A stretch of DNA of 34,260 nt from Nitrospina sp. UBA6727 (GCA_002454045.1 DKID01000010.1:21891-56150); one strand, 5' to 3'; positions 24,160 through 31,813 are shown, counted from the first letter of the stretch. Notes: a model not told the origin generated them from the sequence alone. Made by a program: numbers and translations.

Positions 24160-25449
24160 ATGAATCCGCCGCCGTCATCGCCGTTGCCACAATTTTCCCG
24201 CCGCCGTCGTCACCGTCGTCACCCCCGCGCGCGCGCCCTTTCACCGTCGCCGCCGTCGTCGTCGCGTTGGTCACCGCTTTCGTACATTATTGTACTGAGC
24301 CTGTTCCTTTCCGCCGCGTCCTGTTCCACCACGCGACCGAGCGCGCCGCTAAATTCTTACCCCGGGCAAACGCAAAAAAGTCGCGGGCAAGATTTGCAAC
24401 CGTTCAGCAATTCCACGGCGCTCGCCAATCCGCAAAAGTTCGCCGACGACTTGGACCGCGCGTCGCTGGAACGAGCCATCATGAATCAACTCTGGGCGAT
24501 GTTCGAGCAAGACCCCGCCGTCGCTGTGCGGTTGGGGACGGTCACCGTCACGCGCGGTCGCCTCGTGGAAACTTTGGAAACTTTTTTGGCGATTCTGCGG
24601 CAGGGACTTTCCCCCGAAAAATTCAACGAAAAAATCGCCGCGGAATTTATATTTTATCGCGCCGGCAAAGGGGAAGGCGACGGCAAAAAAATGCTTTTCA
24701 CCGGCTATTATCGCCCCGTCATCCAAGCCAATCTGACGCGAACTCCGCTGTATCGATACCCCCTTTACCAGTTGCGCGAATCGGAGTTGCGACGAATCAA
24801 GCGCGGGAAAAACTGGCGGCGTCTCACCCGCAAAGAAATTGACGGCGGCGGTGTCCTGCGCGGATTAGGGCTGGAAATCGCCTGGCTCAAAGACGACGTC
24901 GAGCGGTTCTTTCTCCACATCCAAGGCTCCGGCATTTTGGAGTTCCCCGACGGCAGTCGGCACGGCGTCGGCTACCAAAACTCCAACCAACATTCCTACA
25001 CCGGCATCGGCAAACTTATGCTCCGCGACGGCGTCATCACCGCCGGCTCCATGCAAAGCATCAAAAAATATTTCCGCGACAACCCGCGGGACATTTCCAA
25101 ATACCTATACCAAAATAAACGCTACATCTTTTTCGCCCGCAACGACGACGGACCGCGCGGGTCGGGGGGAGGAGAGTTGGTGGGCGGACGCTCCATCGCA
25201 ACCGACAAATCCATTTACCCCGCCGGGGGACTAGCCTTCATCCGCGTCAAGCAACCCGTCCTCGACGAAGATAATAAAATCGTACGCTGGCGACGCGCGT
25301 CAAGATTCGTGGTGGACCAAGACACCGGCAACGCCATCCGCGGTCCCGGTCGCGGCGACCTATTTTTCGGAACCGGCGAGAAAGCCAGCGTCAAAGCAGG
25401 CCACTACCACGAGCAAGGGGAAGTCTACTACCTGATCAAAAAAAGTTGA
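24160..25449 (+). CDS. mltA: Membrane-bound lytic murein transglycosylase A
   Basis: Cleaves peptidoglycan to 1,6-anhydromuropeptides at the inner face of the outer membrane. The 429-residue lipoprotein has its lipobox at LSAASC, C55. MltA landmarks are FTGYYRPVIQANLTRT, the LHIQGSGILEF segment, the GGRSIATDKSIYPAGGLAF stretch and, at the C-terminus, QDTGNAIRGPGRGD with the likely catalytic Asp. The signal peptide has an unusually long, Arg/Ser/Pro-rich n-region of 40 residues (RRRRHRRHPRARA) because triplet-tract DNA is translated there. GGAAG at 24150-24154 supports the ATG; TTG at 24184 is the only later start before the hydrophobic core. Confidence 0.9.
   Translation: MNPPPSSPLPQFSRRRRHRRHPRARALSPSPPSSSRWSPLSYIIVLSLFLSAASCSTTRPSAPLNSYPGQTQKSRGQDLQPFSNSTALANPQKFADDLDRASLERAIMNQLWAMFEQDPAVAVRLGTVTVTRGRLVETLETFLAILRQGLSPEKFNEKIAAEFIFYRAGKGEGDGKKMLFTGYYRPVIQANLTRTPLYRYPLYQLRESELRRIKRGKNWRRLTRKEIDGGGVLRGLGLEIAWLKDDVERFFLHIQGSGILEFPDGSRHGVGYQNSNQHSYTGIGKLMLRDGVITAGSMQSIKKYFRDNPRDISKYLYQNKRYIFFARNDDGPRGSGGGELVGGRSIATDKSIYPAGGLAFIRVKQPVLDEDNKIVRWRRASRFVVDQDTGNAIRGPGRGDLFFGTGEKASVKAGHYHEQGEVYYLIKKS
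24164..24286. repeat. Triplet tract inside the mltA 5' coding end
   Basis: CGCCGTCGTCACCGTCGTC-type sequence with a CGCGCGCG run, the same kind as in neighbouring spacers but here within the open frame encoding the first 40 residues of MltA. Confidence 0.55.
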
Positions 25450-25535
25450 CGACGATTCACCCCGTCGTCGTCATTGCACCACCGCCATCTCCCCGCCCCG
25501 TCACTCCGCCGTCACCGTCACCGTCACCGCCGCTT
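25447..25535. repeat. (A/G)NC triplet tract downstream of mltA
   Basis: It begins at the mltA stop with a 7-bp hairpin (GACGACG/CGTCGTC, 25448-25469) lacking a T run. It continues as GTC, ACC and GCC triplets to just before the rpsB promoter. Confidence 0.6.
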
Positions 25536-25540
25536 GCGTG

Positions 25541-25569
25541 TTGTCAGTTTGCGCGGGATGTGCTAATCT
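25541..25569 (+). promoter_or_regulatory. Promoter of the rpsB operon
   Basis: TTGTCA (25541-25546), a 17-base spacer and TAATCT (25564-25569) with the extended -10 TGC at 25561-25563. The predicted start near 25576 leaves a leader of about 130 bases with several short GC-rich stems (for example GCCA/TGGC at about 25632-25643). A long leader would suit S2 autoregulation as described for rpsB in other bacteria, but no specific S2 motif was identified. Confidence 0.6.
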
Positions 25570-25708
25570 GCGCGGCGTAGTGTCGGGGAAAATTTCCCGC
25601 GAAAAAAACATCACGCACGTTTCCAGATCAAGCCACGGGTGGCCTACGGGTTCCTGGCGCGAAACGACGGAGGCGGAGGCTCAACCCATTTATTTTTAAG
25701 GAGCGCAT

Positions 25709-26632
25709 ATGTCTGAAATCACGATGCAACAACTGCTGGAGTCCGGCGTCCATTTCGGGCATCAGACCAACCGCTGGGACCCGAAGATGAAGCCATACAT
25801 TTACGGAATGCGCGGCGGGATATACATCATCGATTTGCAAAAGACGCTGGTCTGTTTTCGGCAAGCGGAAAAGTTCGCCCGCGAAACGGCTTCCGCAGGC
25901 AAGAAAATACTTTTTGTCGCGACCAAAAAACAGGCGCAGGAGTTGATCGCGGAAGAGGCGCTTCGTTGCGGAATGTACTACATCAACCAAAGATGGCTCG
26001 GCGGCACGCTGACGAACTTCGCCACCATCCGCAAAAGCGTCGCCCGCCTACACGAACTGGAAAAGATGGAGGAAGAAAATCAGTTTGACATCTTGCACAA
26101 AAAGGAAGCTTTGAAGTTGCGAAGAGAAATCGGCAAACTGAATAAATTTTTTAAGGGCATCAAGGACATGAAGGATTTGCCGGACGCCCTCTTCATCGTC
26201 GACACTGCTAAGGAAAAAATCGCGCTGGCGGAAGGACAAAAACTGGGGATTAAAATCATCGCCATGGTCGACACCAACGCAAATCCGAACGACGTGGATT
26301 TTCCCATCCCGTCCAACGACGACGCAATGCGCTCCATCAAACTGTTCGTCCGCCGACTCGCGGATGTCTGCCTGGAAGGACAGGAAATCAGGTTGGCGAA
26401 CGAAAAGAAAAAATCCGCGCCGGCAGACGCAACGCCCGCGGCGACCGACACGGCGGCGGCGGCGACCGACACGGCGACGGCGGCGATTCCGACCGTCGAT
26501 GTTGATGACGACGCGACGGCGGTGACGGCGGGCGACGCGCCAACACCCGACGACGCACCCGCGGCGACGACCGACGCAGCGGTGGCACCGGTGGTCCCGA
26601 CCGTCGATGACGACGGCAACGGCGCCGGATGA
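25709..26632 (+). CDS. rpsB: 30S ribosomal protein S2 with low-complexity C-terminal extension
   Basis: Small-subunit ribosomal protein S2. Residues 1 to about 235 are a normal S2 with MQQLLESGVHFGHQTNRWDP, the QRWLGGTLTNFATI signature (about 94-107) and NDDAMRSIKLFVRRLAD (about 203-219). About 72 further residues (236-307) form an Ala/Thr/Asp/Val/Pro tail with no fold, making the protein longer than the usual 230-260. That tail is encoded by GC-rich repeats resembling the spacer tracts. AAGGAG at 25698-25703 is a strong ribosome-binding site. It heads the rpsB-tsf-pyrH-frr block. Confidence 0.95.
   Translation: MSEITMQQLLESGVHFGHQTNRWDPKMKPYIYGMRGGIYIIDLQKTLVCFRQAEKFARETASAGKKILFVATKKQAQELIAEEALRCGMYYINQRWLGGTLTNFATIRKSVARLHELEKMEEENQFDILHKKEALKLRREIGKLNKFFKGIKDMKDLPDALFIVDTAKEKIALAEGQKLGIKIIAMVDTNANPNDVDFPIPSNDDAMRSIKLFVRRLADVCLEGQEIRLANEKKKSAPADATPAATDTAAAATDTATAAIPTVDVDDDATAVTAGDAPTPDDAPAATTDAAVAPVVPTVDDDGNGAG
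26414..26631. repeat. Repeat-derived coding tail of rpsB
   Basis: Tandem-like GCGACCGACACGGCG units and GAC/GCG/GTC-rich sequence encode the unstructured S2 tail. The composition is similar to the intergenic triplet tracts and contrasts with the preceding S2 core. Confidence 0.55.
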
Positions 26633-26672
26633 ATGCAATTTTAACGAACAATTTACGAGCGAAGGAAATGGC

Positions 26673-27260
26673 ATGGAGATAACCGCTACGATGGTCAAAG
26701 AGTTGCGCTCGCGGTCGGGCGCGGGAATCATGGAATGCAAATCGGCGTTGCAAGAAACCGAAGGCGCGGTGGAAGACGCCGTCCTGTTCCTCAGAAAAAA
26801 AGGATTAGCAACGGCGGACAAAAAAATCGGTCGCCAAACCGCCGAGGGGAAAATTGGTTTCTACATCCATCCCGGCAGCAAAATCGGGGTGCTGTTGACG
26901 CTCCATTGCGAAACGGATTTTGTCGCCAACACCGCCGACTTTCAGGAACTGGCGAAGGACATCGCCATGCACATCGCCGCCGCCAAGCCGCGTTTTGCCG
27001 CCCGCGAAGAAGTGGCTGAGGAAATTCTGGAAAAGGAGCGGGAGATTTATTCTCACCAAGCGCAAGCAACGGGGAAGCCGGAAAACATCATCGGGAAAAT
27101 CGTGGCGGGGAAAATGGAAAAGTTTTACGAAGAAAACTGCGTGCTGGAACAAGCCTTCGTCAAAGACACCAATCTCACCGTCGGCGATTTGATCAAACAG
27201 AAAATCGCCCTGCTCGGCGAAAATATCAATCTCGGTAAATTCGCAAGATTTGAAATTTAA
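26673..27260 (+). CDS. tsf: Translation elongation factor Ts, short form
   Basis: Nucleotide-exchange factor that reloads EF-Tu with GTP. The 195-residue protein is the compact form, like that of Thermus, rather than the E. coli form of about 280 residues. It has an N-terminal UBA-like helix bundle (VKELRSRSGAGIMECKSAL, about 8-26) and the core signature HCETDFVANTADFQ (about 77-90), where D and F contact EF-Tu. The start at 26673 is preferred over an upstream in-frame codon because AAGGA at 26662-26666 precedes it and the N-terminus then matches the family. It follows rpsB by 40 bases and its stop overlaps the pyrH start. Confidence 0.95.
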   Translation: MEITATMVKELRSRSGAGIMECKSALQETEGAVEDAVLFLRKKGLATADKKIGRQTAEGKIGFYIHPGSKIGVLLTLHCETDFVANTADFQELAKDIAMHIAAAKPRFAAREEVAEEILEKEREIYSHQAQATGKPENIIGKIVAGKMEKFYEENCVLEQAFVKDTNLTVGDLIKQKIALLGENINLGKFARFEI

Positions 27261-27979
27261 TGGACAAGCCGATTTATAGGAGAGTGTTGCTAAAACTTGG
27301 CGGGGAAAGTCTCGCCGCCGAGGAAGGGGCGTTCGCCTTGGACGAAGACGCGCTGACGAACATTTCGCAAGCCATCCGCGAAGCCAAAGAACTGGGCGTG
27401 GAAATTGCCATCGTCATCGGCGGCGGAAATATTTTGCGCGGCGCATCGCTGAGTTCCATCGGCATCGAACGCGCCACCGGCGACTATATGGGCATGCTCG
27501 CCACGGTGATCAACGGCTTGGCGTTGCAACACGCGTTGGAGCGCGTCGGAGTTCCCACCCGCTTGCAGTCGGCGATTGAAGTCCAAGCGGTGTCGGAAGC
27601 CTATGTGCGCCGCCGCGCGATTCGTCATCTTGAAAAAGGCCGGGTCGTTATATTTGCCGGCGGGACGGGCAACCCTTATTTCACCACGGATACGGCGGCA
27701 TCTCTGCGGGCGATGGAAATTGGCGCGGAGGTGATTTTCAAAGCCACGAAAGTGGATGGAATTTATACCGCCGACCCGATGACCGACGAGTCGGCGACGA
27801 AGTTTCAGGAGTTGTCCTATCTGGATATGTTGAACAAGGGATTGAAAGTTATGGACTCAACTTCGATTTCCCTTTGCATGGACAACAAACTGCCGCTGGT
27901 CATTTTCAACGTGCGCCATAAGCACAGCATTAGACGAGTTCTGTTGGGGGAAAAACTCGGTACCAAAGTGGGGGTCTGA
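27260..27979 (+). CDS. pyrH: UMP kinase
   Basis: Phosphorylates UMP to UDP as a hexamer of the amino-acid-kinase fold, allosterically regulated by GTP and UTP in many bacteria. The 239 residues contain LLKLGGESLA (10-19), VIGGGNILRGASL (about 53-65), the GTGNPYFTTDTAASLRA segment (about 136-152) and KVDGIYTADP (about 164-173). Its ATG overlaps the tsf stop in TAATG, and its own stop overlaps the frr start in TGATG, so translation is coupled along the operon. Confidence 0.97.
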   Translation: MDKPIYRRVLLKLGGESLAAEEGAFALDEDALTNISQAIREAKELGVEIAIVIGGGNILRGASLSSIGIERATGDYMGMLATVINGLALQHALERVGVPTRLQSAIEVQAVSEAYVRRRAIRHLEKGRVVIFAGGTGNPYFTTDTAASLRAMEIGAEVIFKATKVDGIYTADPMTDESATKFQELSYLDMLNKGLKVMDSTSISLCMDNKLPLVIFNVRHKHSIRRVLLGEKLGTKVGV

Positions 27980-28536
27980 TGATCGCAGATTTAATCCGCG
28001 ACGCGGAAAAAAAGATGCAGGCATCCATCGACCATCTGCAACACGAGTTAGGCAAATTGCGGACGAGCCAGGCATCCGCAACTTTGTTGGACGACCTCAA
28101 GGTCGATTATTACGGAACCGCGACTCCCCTCAAACAAGTAGCGACACTCGGCGTGCCAGACAGCCAAACTCTGACGATTCAGCCGTGGGAAACATCGGTG
28201 CTGAAGGAAATCGAGAAAGCCATCCAGTCTGCCAACTTAGGCTTGACCCCCAGCAACGACGGCAAAGTCATCCGCATCACCCTACCGCCGCTGACCAGCG
28301 AGCATCGGCAGCAACTGGTGAAGCGGGTAAAAAAATATACCGAAGAATGCAAAGTGGCGATCCGGAATGTGCGGAAACATGTGAACGACAAAATGAAAAA
28401 GTCGGAAAAAAACCACGAAGTTTCGGAGGACGAAAGCCGCAAAGGCGTCGACGACATCCAGAAGATAACCGACAAGTTTGTCACCGAAGCCGATAAAATT
28501 TCGCAGACCAAAGAAAAAGATGTGCTCGGCACGTGA
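27979..28536 (+). CDS. frr: Ribosome recycling factor
   Basis: Splits post-termination ribosomes together with EF-G. The 185-residue protein starts with the three-helix-bundle sequence MIADLIRDAEKKMQASIDHL. It includes the hinge/domain II segment DYYGTATPLKQVATL (about 36-50) and the conserved RITLPPLTSEHRQQLVK (about 95-111), all at the usual spacing. Start and stop overlap the neighbouring gene and leader as in many genomes. It is the last of four tightly coupled genes before the uppS leader. Confidence 0.97.
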   Translation: MIADLIRDAEKKMQASIDHLQHELGKLRTSQASATLLDDLKVDYYGTATPLKQVATLGVPDSQTLTIQPWETSVLKEIEKAIQSANLGLTPSNDGKVIRITLPPLTSEHRQQLVKRVKKYTEECKVAIRNVRKHVNDKMKKSEKNHEVSEDESRKGVDDIQKITDKFVTEADKISQTKEKDVLGT

Positions 28537-28558
28537 AGCAAAGTTTCGTAATTTCCCC

Positions 28559-28575
28559 CCGGCGAATCGCGCCGG
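28559..28575 (+). other. GC-rich hairpin upstream of uppS
   Basis: CCGGCG, loop AATCG, CGCCGG: a perfect 6-bp stem just before the AGGAG site of uppS. No T run follows. It could pause polymerase or protect the processed frr end. Confidence 0.4.
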
Positions 28576-28594
28576 TTAGTCAGGAGTCGCCACC

Positions 28595-29350
28595 TTGGTT
28601 GACACAACGTTGCAGGAAAAAATAGACCCCGACCGTCTGCCGCGGCATGTCGCCATCATCATGGACGGCAACGGACGCTGGGCGCAAAATCATCGCCTCC
28701 CGCGCATGGAGGGCCATTGGGCAGGCGTCAAGACGGTGGACCGCATCGTCACCTTGAGCCGAAAACTCAAACTGGAAGCCCTGACCCTTTATTCATTTTC
28801 CGACGAAAACTGGAACCGGCCCTCCGCGGAAATCAACACGCTCATGGAAATTCTGAGTTTCTATCTGAAAAAAGAATTGCAACGGATGAAGCAAAAAAAT
28901 ATCCGCTTCAACACCATCGGACATATTGAAAACCTCCCCGATACAATCCAAAAACTAATCCACGATTCCGTCGCCGACACCCGCGGCAACACCGGCATGA
29001 TTCTCACCCTAGCACTGAGTTACGGAGGCCGGCAGGAAATCATCGACGCCGTGAAAAAAATTGCCGCGCAAGTGCGGTCGGGGCAAATCATACCGGAGGA
29101 AATCGACCCGCCGCTGTTCGAATCGTTTCTCTCCACGCACCTTCTCCCCGACCCCGACCTGATTATCCGCACCAGCGGCGAGCGCCGAGTCAGCAACTTT
29201 TTTTTGTACCAAAGCGCATACACGGAATTTTCTTACAACGACGTGTTGTGGCCAGACTTTTCGGACGACGACTTCCTGAACGCGGTCATCGATTTCCAAA
29301 GCCGCGAGCGGCGCTTCGGAATGACGCAAGAACAAATCGTGAAAGCCTGA
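28595..29350 (+). CDS. uppS: Undecaprenyl diphosphate synthase
   Basis: A cis-prenyltransferase that extends farnesyl diphosphate with eight isopentenyl units to make the lipid carrier for peptidoglycan and O-antigen. The 251 residues include HVAIIMDGNGRWA (with the catalytic Asp), the LYSFSDENWNRP segment (about 68-79), the TLALSYGGRQEI stretch and RTSGERRVSNFFLYQ (about 191-205). The start is TTG, decided by AGGAG at 28582-28586 eight bases before it. It follows frr, and with cdsA and dxr it forms the envelope/isoprenoid part of the block. Confidence 0.95.
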   Translation: MVDTTLQEKIDPDRLPRHVAIIMDGNGRWAQNHRLPRMEGHWAGVKTVDRIVTLSRKLKLEALTLYSFSDENWNRPSAEINTLMEILSFYLKKELQRMKQKNIRFNTIGHIENLPDTIQKLIHDSVADTRGNTGMILTLALSYGGRQEIIDAVKKIAAQVRSGQIIPEEIDPPLFESFLSTHLLPDPDLIIRTSGERRVSNFFLYQSAYTEFSYNDVLWPDFSDDDFLNAVIDFQSRERRFGMTQEQIVKA

Positions 29351-29353
29351 GCC

Positions 29354-29431
29354 CGTGACCGTCACCGCCACGCAACGCACACCCGCCGCCGTCACCGCCG
29401 TTACGACCACCGCCGTTGTCACCGCGTCGCC
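29354..29431. repeat. (A/G)NC triplet tract between uppS and cdsA
   Basis: An 80-base spacer composed of GTC, ACC, GCC and related triplets (for example GCCGTCACCGCC, then GACCACCGCCGTTGTCACC) ending just before the cdsA start. Confidence 0.65.
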
Positions 29432-29452
29432 GTGCACGACGGGAGCCAACTC

Positions 29453-30250
29453 TTGAGCCGCGTTATCAGCGGCGCCGTCGGCATCCCGCTTGTGTTGGGG
29501 ATGGTGCTGTACGGCTCGCCCCTCCTTTTCTTTTTCCTCGTCGCCGCGGTCGTGTTGGTCGCCAGTTACGAATATTTTGCCATGATCGAAAATATCGGCG
29601 TGGCAGCATTCCCCGTCGAAGGCGGAGCATTGAGTTTCCTGCTCCTGCTGAACTTCTATCTCGACGAAAAATTGCCGCCGATTTTTTCCATCCTGCTCCC
29701 CGTGGTTCTGCTCACCACCTGGTTCATCAGGGAAAAAAATGTGGGCACGGCGTTGGACTCCATCGCCTACACGCTGCTGGGGATTTTTTACATCGCGGGA
29801 CTGGGCGGATTCTTTCTGCTGCTCCGCGACCTCGACGGCGGCAGCGGGATGATCGCGTTCCTCTTGCTGATAATCTGGGCCGGCGACGCCGTGGCGTATT
29901 ACGCCGGAGTGAGCCTGGGAAAACGCAAACTCCTGCCCGTGGTCAGTCCCGACAAAACAGTGGCAGGCGCAGTCGCCAACGTGCTGGCGACCCTCCTCGC
30001 CGCGACCGCCGCCAAACTTTGGTTCCTCGAAGAAGTTACGCTGACGCATTGTTTGATTGCCGCGCTGATATGCGGTACCATCGGCCAACTCGGCGACCTC
30101 GCGGAATCATTGATAAAACGGAATTGTCGGGTGAAAGATTCCGGCTCGTTAATCCCAGGGCACGGCGGCGTTCTAGACCGCATCGACAGTTTGTTGTTCG
30201 CGGGCCCAACGTTCTACTTATTAGCAGTCGTTCTCGGGAATATGAAATAA
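29453..30250 (+). CDS. cdsA: Phosphatidate cytidylyltransferase
   Basis: Makes CDP-diacylglycerol from phosphatidate and CTP in the inner membrane, the branch point of phospholipid synthesis. The 265-residue protein has seven to eight hydrophobic segments. The C-terminal signature S-x-x-K-T is at SPDKTVAGAVAN, followed by GQLGDLAESLIKR and the GSLIPGHGGVLDRIDSL motif that binds CTP and metal. The TTG start at 29453 was chosen because GGGAG lies at 29441-29445; a GTG at 29432 is in frame but abuts repeat sequence and has no ribosome-binding site. Confidence 0.94.
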   Translation: MSRVISGAVGIPLVLGMVLYGSPLLFFFLVAAVVLVASYEYFAMIENIGVAAFPVEGGALSFLLLLNFYLDEKLPPIFSILLPVVLLTTWFIREKNVGTALDSIAYTLLGIFYIAGLGGFFLLLRDLDGGSGMIAFLLLIIWAGDAVAYYAGVSLGKRKLLPVVSPDKTVAGAVANVLATLLAATAAKLWFLEEVTLTHCLIAALICGTIGQLGDLAESLIKRNCRVKDSGSLIPGHGGVLDRIDSLLFAGPTFYLLAVVLGNMK

Positions 30251-30261
30251 ACAGACAACAT

Positions 30262-30305
30262 CCGCCGACGGCGACGACGGCGCGATGGTGACGACGCACC
30301 CCGCC
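30262..30305. repeat. Complementary triplet tract after cdsA
   Basis: GACGGCGACGACGGCGCGATGGTGACGACG: the same triplet class as the upstream spacers but in the opposite orientation (GNY-complement on the plus strand). It leads straight into a palindromic element. Confidence 0.6.
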
Positions 30306-30332
30306 GTCATTCCAACAAAAGTTGGAATCCAG
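30306..30332. repeat. Short palindromic element, form AAC/GTT
   Basis: GTCATTCCAAC, loop AAAA, GTTGGAATCCAG. ATTCCAAC and GTTGGAAT form a perfect 8-bp stem with a 4-base loop (30309-30328). It shares arms with the long-form copy at 22818. Confidence 0.75.
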
Positions 30333-30372
30333 TGAGAAATGCGCAGCGTCAGCCGCTCCACATTACGACGGC

Positions 30373-30426
30373 GGTGACGACATCGGTAGCGCGAGGATTC
30401 TGGATTCCTGCTTCCGCAGGAATGAC
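30373..30426. repeat. 54-bp repeat, left copy, containing palindromic element form TGC/GCA
   Basis: Copy 1 of a 54-base direct repeat flanking dxr. The inner hairpin ATTCCTGC, loop TTCC, GCAGGAAT lies at 30404-30423. In reverse complement it reads GTCATTCC...GGAATCCAG, the family consensus. It differs from copy 2 at two positions. Confidence 0.85.
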
Positions 30427-30495
30427 GATGACGGCGGCGTGACGGTAGCGGCGGTGACAGCGGCGACCACGACGACTTTTGTTCACACGGCAGCC

Positions 30496-31650
30496 ATGAA
30501 AAAAATATCCCTGCTAGGCTCAACCGGTTCCATCGGTGTCAACACGCTGGATGTCGTTGCGCGTTACCCCGAAAGTTTTCGGATTTGCGCCCTGTCCGCC
30601 GGCGGCAACGTGGACTTGTTCGCGCAACAAATTCGGAAATTCAAACCCGCGTTGGCGACGCTGTTTGACCCCGCCAAGGTGACGGCGTTGCGAAAACTCA
30701 TCGGCGATGTGGACGTGGAAATCGTTGCCGGTCAAGACGGCGTGGTCGCTGCCGCCGCCTTTCCCGACGCCGACCTGGTGGTTTCCGGAATGGCCGGAAG
30801 CACGGGGTTGCTCCCCGCCGTCGCGGCACTCAAAGCCGGTAAAAACTTGGCGCTCGCCAACAAGGAAACACTCGTCATCGCGGGGGAACTCGTCATCAAA
30901 GAAGCGGCACGCACCCGCGCGCGCATCATCCCGATTGACAGCGAACACAGCGCGATTTTTCAAGCACTGAACGGCGAAAAAACCGCGCGCGTCAAAAAAA
31001 TTATTTTGACCGCATCCGGCGGACCCTTCCGAACTTTCACCCGCAAGCAAATGGAAAACGTGACCGTCGAGGAAGCACTCAACCATCCCAACTGGAACAT
31101 GGGGAACAAAATCACCATCGACTCCGCCACCATGATCAACAAAGGCCTGGAGTACATAGAAGCGAAATGGTTGTTCGGCGTGGACACGCAGGTCGAAATC
31201 ATCGTCCACGCGCAAAGCATCATCCACTCGATGATCGAGTTCGTCGACACTTCCATCATCGCGCAGTTGGGGATTCCCGACATGCGAGTTCCCATCGCCT
31301 ACGCGCTGACTTATCCGGACCGATTCGCCAGCGAGTTGCCATCGTTAGACCTCGCCGCGATGGGGAATTTGACTTTTGAAGCCCCCGATTTCGAAAGATT
31401 TCCCTGCTTGCAATTAGCCGTGGACGCCATGGAAATTGGCAAGACCATGCCAGCGACACTCAACGCCGCCAACGAAATCGCGGTGCAGGCGTTCCTCGAC
31501 AAACTCATTCCCTACAAGGATATCGCCGAGATTATTCGCATGGTGATGCAAAATCACAGCCCGGCTCCCCTGCGAGAATTGCAAGACGTTCTGGACGCCG
31601 ACCGCTGGGCTCGCGAAGAAACCGCGAAACTAATCACCGTCGCACACTAG
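30496..31650 (+). CDS. dxr: 1-deoxy-D-xylulose 5-phosphate reductoisomerase
   Basis: The second step of the MEP isoprenoid pathway: NADPH- and Mn/Mg-dependent conversion of DXP to MEP, the target of fosmidomycin. The 384-residue protein has the NADPH motif LLGSTGSIGVNTLDV (5-19), LANKETLVIAG (about 120-130), the metal/substrate segment PIDSEHSAIFQ (about 146-156) and WNMGNKITIDSATMINKGLE (about 202-221). The frame is open 58 codons upstream through repeat DNA; the ATG at 30496 starts the conserved fold. No ribosome-binding site is visible. It is bracketed by the 54-bp repeat copies. IspF, a later pathway enzyme, follows. Confidence 0.96.
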   Translation: MKKISLLGSTGSIGVNTLDVVARYPESFRICALSAGGNVDLFAQQIRKFKPALATLFDPAKVTALRKLIGDVDVEIVAGQDGVVAAAAFPDADLVVSGMAGSTGLLPAVAALKAGKNLALANKETLVIAGELVIKEAARTRARIIPIDSEHSAIFQALNGEKTARVKKIILTASGGPFRTFTRKQMENVTVEEALNHPNWNMGNKITIDSATMINKGLEYIEAKWLFGVDTQVEIIVHAQSIIHSMIEFVDTSIIAQLGIPDMRVPIAYALTYPDRFASELPSLDLAAMGNLTFEAPDFERFPCLQLAVDAMEIGKTMPATLNAANEIAVQAFLDKLIPYKDIAEIIRMVMQNHSPAPLRELQDVLDADRWAREETAKLITVAH

Positions 31651-31671
31651 TCGCCAAACGTGGAGAAGCCC

Positions 31672-31725
31672 GGTGACGACATCGGTCGCGCGAAGATTCT
31701 GGATTCCTGCTTCCGCAGGAATGAC
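31672..31725. repeat. 54-bp repeat, right copy, containing palindromic element
   Basis: Copy 2, 52 of 54 bases identical to 30373-30426 and in the same orientation. The hairpin stem ATTCCTGC/GCAGGAAT is at 31703-31722. It begins 21 bases after the dxr stop, and a complementary triplet tract follows to about 31790. Confidence 0.85.
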
Positions 31726-31813
31726 AAGAGCGCGGCGGCGGTGACGATGGCGTGACGGTGACGGCGCGGCGGATGAAAAAAGACGGCGGCGGGCTGAATA
31801 CTTTTCTCAAAAA

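Noticed and set aside
29009..30088. 359-codon minus-strand frame opposite uppS and cdsA
   Set aside because: It spans two well-defined genes and a triplet tract; the Gln/His/Gly/Val-rich product has no recognizable fold.
30322..30495. In-frame 58-residue N-terminal extension of Dxr
   Set aside because: It is translated from a palindromic element and triplet tract, and homologs start at the GSTGSIG-containing fold.
30373..31725. dxr as cargo of a composite transposon
   Set aside because: The repeats are only 54 bp, contain no transposase and no target-site duplication is apparent. The element family also occurs elsewhere in the window.
17724..31790. CRISPR array
   Set aside because: The triplet tracts have no constant repeat-plus-unique-spacer structure and no cas genes are nearby.
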